Source of the DNA: Candidatus Hydrogenedentota bacterium
GTDB taxonomy: Bacteria > Hydrogenedentota > Hydrogenedentia > Hydrogenedentales > CAITNO01
Direction: 5' to 3'
DNA length: 5,750 nt
Assembly: GCA_029554925.1 (NCBI GenBank)
Contig: JAKPUV010000329.1
Location: 1 to 5,750 of the forward strand
The notes under the pieces were generated by a model. It searched no databases. It was not told where the DNA came from and saw only the letters and a program-made list of their open reading frames with translations. A program made the translations under genes and the position numbers. Positions within the stretch are counted from its first letter, which is position 1; each line of letters opens with the position of its first letter. Positions 5,302 through 5,750 of this stretch are shown here, piece after piece.

Positions 5302-5750
5302 GATAGAGGCCTTTCTCCCGGATGACGCGCAGCGCGCCGGCGGGCACCAGTCCGGAGACATCGTCCCCCGCGGCGAGGCGCTCGCGGATTTCCGTGGAGG
5401 ACAGCGGGTCCTCCTCGAAGGGGAGCAGCGTGGCGCGGCCGCACAGGAGCGGCGGCAGGGGGCGCCCGCAGCGGGGGCGGCACACCACCAGCAGCCGCGC
5501 CAGGTCCAGGATCACGCCGGGCTCCCGCCACTTGGGCAGGTCGAGCGCGGAGTCGTAGCCGAGGATCAGAAAGAGCGCCGCCTCCGGGTGCCGGGCGTGC
5601 AGGCCGCGCAGGGTGTCCGCCGTGTACGACGGGCCGGAACGGTCCATCTCCAGGCGGCTCGCCTCCAGGCCCGGCTCGTCCGCGACGGCCGCCGCCACCA
5701 TTTCCAGGCGGTCCTCCGCACACGCGGCCACCTCGCCGGACTTGTGCGGG
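5282..5750 (-). CDS. nadD: Nicotinate-mononucleotide adenylyltransferase, C-terminal part
   Basis: This enzyme joins nicotinate mononucleotide to AMP from ATP to make deamido-NAD in NAD biosynthesis. The gene enters from the right edge, so about the first 40-50 residues, including the expected GGSFDPxHxGH nucleotide-binding motif, are outside. The visible part opens with PHKSGE, the end of the family's PPHK motif. It continues with EDRLEMV, then SGPSYTADTL (normally PSYTxDTL), then LILGYDSALDLPKW (normally GxDxxxxLPxW). Near the end are LSSTEIRERLAAG, carrying the SSTxIR adenine-phosphate loop, and LVPAGALRVIREKGLY. These are all in family order and intact. A GTG at 5731 lies in frame but is internal, since the PPHK motif precedes it. 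The reading frame ends with TGA at 5284-5282, overlapping yqeK by 20 nt. nadD is the first visible gene of the nadD-yqeK-methyltransferase operon; its promoter is beyond the window. Confidence 0.93.
   Translation of the reverse strand, partial: PHKSGEVAACAEDRLEMVAAAVADEPGLEASRLEMDRSGPSYTADTLRGLHARHPEAALFLILGYDSALDLPKWREPGVILDLARLLVVCRPRCGRPLPPLLCGRATLLPFEEDPLSSTEIRERLAAGDDVSGLVPAGALRVIREKGLYHARGQG

Noticed and set aside
4773..5723. Minus-strand open frame of 316 codons across nadD and yqeK
   Set aside because: It is a shifted frame over two well-recognised genes, and the product is Pro/Arg/Ala/Gly-rich without motifs.
5282..5731. GTG at 5731 as the nadD start
   Set aside because: The frame stays open to the window edge and encodes the conserved PHKSGE stretch upstream, so the GTG is internal and the gene is cut by the edge.
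1..5750. CRISPR arrays, tRNA or rRNA genes, insertion sequences, attachment sites
   Set aside because: I found no regularly spaced repeats, cloverleaf-like sequence, transposase motif or long terminal inverted repeat on either strand.

Overview
The window is a GC-rich (roughly two thirds G+C by eye), densely packed bacterial segment with six protein genes and one 44-residue small ORF. Two products carry Sec signal peptides ahead of hydrolase domains. One of these is a modular glycosidase of the NPCBM + putative Ig + GH27 type, which is common in polysaccharide-degrading, high-GC Gram-negative lineages such as the PVC group and Hydrogenedentota. That taxonomic hint is inference; no marker gene here fixes the phylum.

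Left part (1-2506, minus strand). A secreted GH27 alpha-galactosidase-like enzyme (524-2506) is followed by a 44-residue membrane microprotein gene (281-415) with its own Shine-Dalgarno. Next comes a textbook intrinsic terminator (227-266). Directly behind its T-tract lie a candidate extended -10 promoter and the start of a secreted choloylglycine-hydrolase-family (Ntn) amidase, cut by the left edge. The small ORF and the terminator overlap none of the other gene calls.

Middle part (2507-3937). A divergent intergenic region of about 200 bp holds a strong sigma70-type promoter (TTGACC-N18-TATAGT) firing rightwards into a 408-residue multi-pass membrane protein. Its C-terminal half is a PAP2 phosphatase domain with intact motifs 1 and 2. 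In motif 3 the usual Asp is replaced by Cys.

Right part (3929-5750, minus strand). Three tightly overlapping genes form one operon: nadD (NAD biosynthesis, 5' end beyond the right edge), yqeK (HD-domain Ap4A hydrolase) and a class I SAM methyltransferase. The overlaps are 20 nt and 4 nt. The arrangement resembles the nadD-yqeK-rsfS-yqeM cluster of Firmicutes without rsfS. The operon ends tail-to-tail with the PAP2 gene: the two coding regions overlap by 9 bp, and both stop codons lie in a small palindrome.

I see no mobile element, CRISPR array, tRNA, rRNA or phage gene. No multi-gene novel system is evident. The best leads are the microprotein gene, the motif-altered PAP2 protein and the nadD-yqeK-methyltransferase linkage.
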